A stretch of DNA of 64,000 bases from Halorientalis persicus (GTDB lineage: Archaea; Halobacteriota; Halobacteria; Halobacteriales; Haloarculaceae): contig NZ_FOCX01000001.1 of NCBI RefSeq assembly GCF_900110215.1, positions 1 through 64,000 on the forward strand, read 5' to 3'. Below the pieces are notes generated by a model. It did no database searches. It had not been told where the DNA came from and worked only from the letters and a program-made list of their open reading frames with translations. Each line of letters starts with the position of its first letter. The stretch's first letter is position 1. Of this stretch, positions 62,313-64,000 are shown in pieces. A program made the translations under genes and the position numbers.

Positions 62313-62464
62313 AAGGTGTCCGCACAGTCGTAGACGACGCCGTGTTCCGGACAGACGTACTTGCAGTGGCGGCTGTACATCGGCCGCTCACACATCGGAC
62401 AGGGACGGCCTCCCGAATCGGAGTCCCGACCCTCGGTGCCGACGCCGCCGCTCTCCTCGCCCAT
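62306..62464 (-). CDS. HVO_2523-like zinc finger protein
   Basis: 52 residues from ATG 62464 (MGEESGGVGTEGRDSDSGGR). PCPMCERPMYSRHCKYVCPE, then HGVVYDCADTFY, carries CPMC, HCKYVC and CPEH metal ligands and a DC-ADTF end, matching HVO_2523-like small zinc finger proteins known in haloarchaea. Two zinc sites are possible. Their role is unknown; some in Haloferax affect biofilm or growth. Convergent with the DedA gene. Confidence 0.82.
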   Translation of the reverse strand: MGEESGGVGTEGRDSDSGGRPCPMCERPMYSRHCKYVCPEHGVVYDCADTFY

Positions 62465-62581
62465 GCTTGCCGGATGAGGCCAGCGCGGGCTTGACTCTTC
62501 GGGTCGATCCCGGTCCAATTCTAGAACCATCCCGAACGGAGTTCGGACAATCGGTTTCAGTGGGCATCGCCTCCGGACAGG

Positions 62582-64000
62582 TATGTCACGGCTCCGTGTG
62601 CAGGCGTCGAACGCACTGCCGGCGTTGCTGATCGGTCTAATCGCCGGTTTCACCGCCGTCGTCGGCTCGTACGCGGCCGCCGGGTTCACCCCGTCGTTCG
62701 TCGTTACGCCGGTCACGAACTGGATCCGCGAGACGAGCCCCGCAGTGGTCACCAACTCGATCATCGAGAACCTGGGGAGTCTCGGCCAAACGCTGCTCTT
62801 TTCCAGTGCGGTCACGCTGGTCGTCGTCGGCGTCGCCGCACTCGTCGTCGGCTCGCACTCCCTCGGCCAGCGACTCAACAACCGGGCGCTCCCGGTCGTC
62901 GCGACGACGGTCGGCACCTGGGCGTTCGTCGCGGTCACGACCGGCCAGGCGTTGCTCGCGCTCGGCGCGGCGCTTCCGCCGGGCGCGGTCGTCCTCCTGA
63001 GCGTGGCCACCCCGTCGCTCCCGATGCCCGAACCGATCGATTCGGGACGCAGACGGGTTCTCTCGGGAGGTCTCACACTGGCCGGCTTCAGCCTCGCCGG
63101 GTACGCCGTCGGACGGCGGCGCACGCCGAATCTCGGCGGCGAACCGCTCGCGGGGAACGCGAACCGCCAGCAACTGCTCGAAGACGCGGCCGAGAAGTCC
63201 TTCTCGATGGACGGTGCGGAGCCGCTGGTCAGCGAGAACTTCTACACCGTCGACATCGCCAACGTGGACCCGACCGTCGACGAGGCCCAGTGGGAACTGA
63301 CGATCACCGGTGAAGTCGACGAGGAAGTGACCCTCGGGTACTCGGAACTGCGAGAGATGGCGTCGGTCGACCGCTTCGAGACCCTGCGGTGTGTCGGCGA
63401 GAGCCTCAACGGGAAGAAGATGGACACCGCGCTCTGGACGGGCGTCCCGTTACAGGACCTGGTCGCACGGGCCGGCCCAAACGGCGGCTGTGACTGTGTG
63501 CGCCTCCGGGCGGCCGACGACTACTACCAGGTGTTCCCGATGGACGCGCTCGAAGACAGCCTGCTCGCCTACGGGATGAACGGCAACGCGCTCCCGCGCG
63601 GTCACGGTTACCCCGTCAGGGCGCTCATCCCGGGTCACTGGGGCGAGATTCAGGTCAAGTGGCTCAGTGAGATCGAAGTGCTCGACCAGGACGCCGAGGG
63701 CTACTGGGAACAGAAAGGCTGGCACGGGACCGGCCCCGTCGAAACCGTCGCGAAACTCCACGCCGTCAACGACCTCCCGGATGGACGCAACGAGGTCGGC
63801 GGTCACGCCTACGCGGGCATCCGTGGTATCCAGCAAGTGGAGGTGTCCACCGACGGCGGATCGACCTGGAACGAGGCCGAACTCACCGAGCCTCTGGAGG
63901 GCGTCAGCGTCTGGCGGCAGTGGCGGTACCGCTACGATCCGCCGAGCGGGTCCCACGAGGTGGTCGTCCGTGCGACCGACGGCGAGGGACGCCTCCAGCC
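62582..64000 (+). CDS. Sulfite-oxidase-like molybdopterin enzyme with membrane domain, partial
   Basis: Open from ATG 62582 to the window edge, 473 residues, no stop. Four hydrophobic helices (about 12-35, 73-94, 103-128, 156-174: PALLIGLIAGFTAVVGSYAA, LFSSAVTLVVVGVAALVVGS) precede the catalytic domain. NFYTVDIANVDPTVD starts it; FETLRCVGESLNGKKMDTAL (about 263-282) has the Mo-ligand Cys, and IPGHWGEIQVKWLSEIEVLD (about 348-367) the sulfite-oxidase fold's substrate loop. Near the edge the Ig-like dimer domain begins (GIRGIQQVEVSTDGGSTWNE). It resembles membrane-linked haloarchaeal members of the SoxC/YedY-like group. Substrate uncertain (sulfite or other oxoanion). Confidence 0.82.

Overview
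The window looks like a chromosomal stretch from a haloarchaeon (class Halobacteria). The predicted proteins are strongly acidic, most of the DNA is GC-rich, and several proteins belong to families I know only or mainly from haloarchaea (HalOD1, Bat-type HTH, DUF2150, a HVO_2523-like zinc finger). The elongator tRNA-Met carries an archaeal intron at position 37/38, and many genes have TATA-type boxes close to their start codons. Genus cannot be fixed by eye; a Haloarculaceae-like member is a guess. All functional calls rest on reading translations and motifs; no database was searched.

Positions 1-5187 form a visibly AT-richer accessory segment that abuts the 3' end of a tRNA-Val(CAC) gene. 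It holds the tail of a transposase, an N-terminally truncated Eco57I-type DNA methylase/restriction protein, a second methylase tail, and a two-gene operon of a TRAM/OB-like protein and an Fe-S-type helicase-like ATPase. This looks like the inner end of an integrated or decayed element; no integrase is visible here.

Positions 5305-22193 are core-like: an MBL hydrolase, a cobalamin adenosyltransferase, a rhomboid protease, a transducer (Htr-like MCP) overlapping a seven-helix opsin homologue, NikR, the glycine cleavage system in two blocks (gcvPB-gcvPA and gcvT-gcvH), a CPA1 antiporter with an RCK domain, a Tat-exported beta-helix lipoprotein, and thiC.

Positions 22289-33779 are a urea and nickel supercluster. 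A five-gene urea/amide ABC importer (urtABCDE) and a UreH/NicO-like nickel permease lie on the minus strand, divergent from a seven-gene urease operon (ureB-C-A-G-D-E-F) whose genes are nearly all translationally coupled. Urea would be imported, split to ammonia and CO2, and the enzyme's nickel supplied by the permease and inserted by UreDEFG. NikR at 10893-11324 is the obvious candidate regulator.

Positions 33780-64000 are mostly housekeeping and haloarchaea-specific genes: HalOD1 and NYN proteins, a CaCA antiporter, a TatD-like hydrolase, two pilin-like secreted proteins, HMG-CoA synthase, a membrane-anchored HExxH protein, an XRE regulator, RfcL, a half-size CtaA, a malic enzyme-phosphotransacetylase fusion, an RNase H, a CBS protein, a soluble chemotaxis transducer, a Bat-like regulator, a 5-FTHF cyclo-ligase-like protein, intron-containing tRNA-Met, a long Thr/Asp-rich surface protein, a DedA/TVP38 protein, and a sulfite-oxidase-like molybdoenzyme running off the end.

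The most unusual items are: (1) the opsin homologue overlapping its transducer, in which Arg occupies the place of the retinal-binding Lys; (2) families of short perfect palindromes, clustered at 50629-50805 and 46033-46123, and apparently inserted in frame inside a CBS domain at 52445-52489; (3) a head-to-head pair of tRNA-Met 3'-end copies next to the tRNA-Met gene; and (4) the TRAM-helicase operon beside tRNA-Val.
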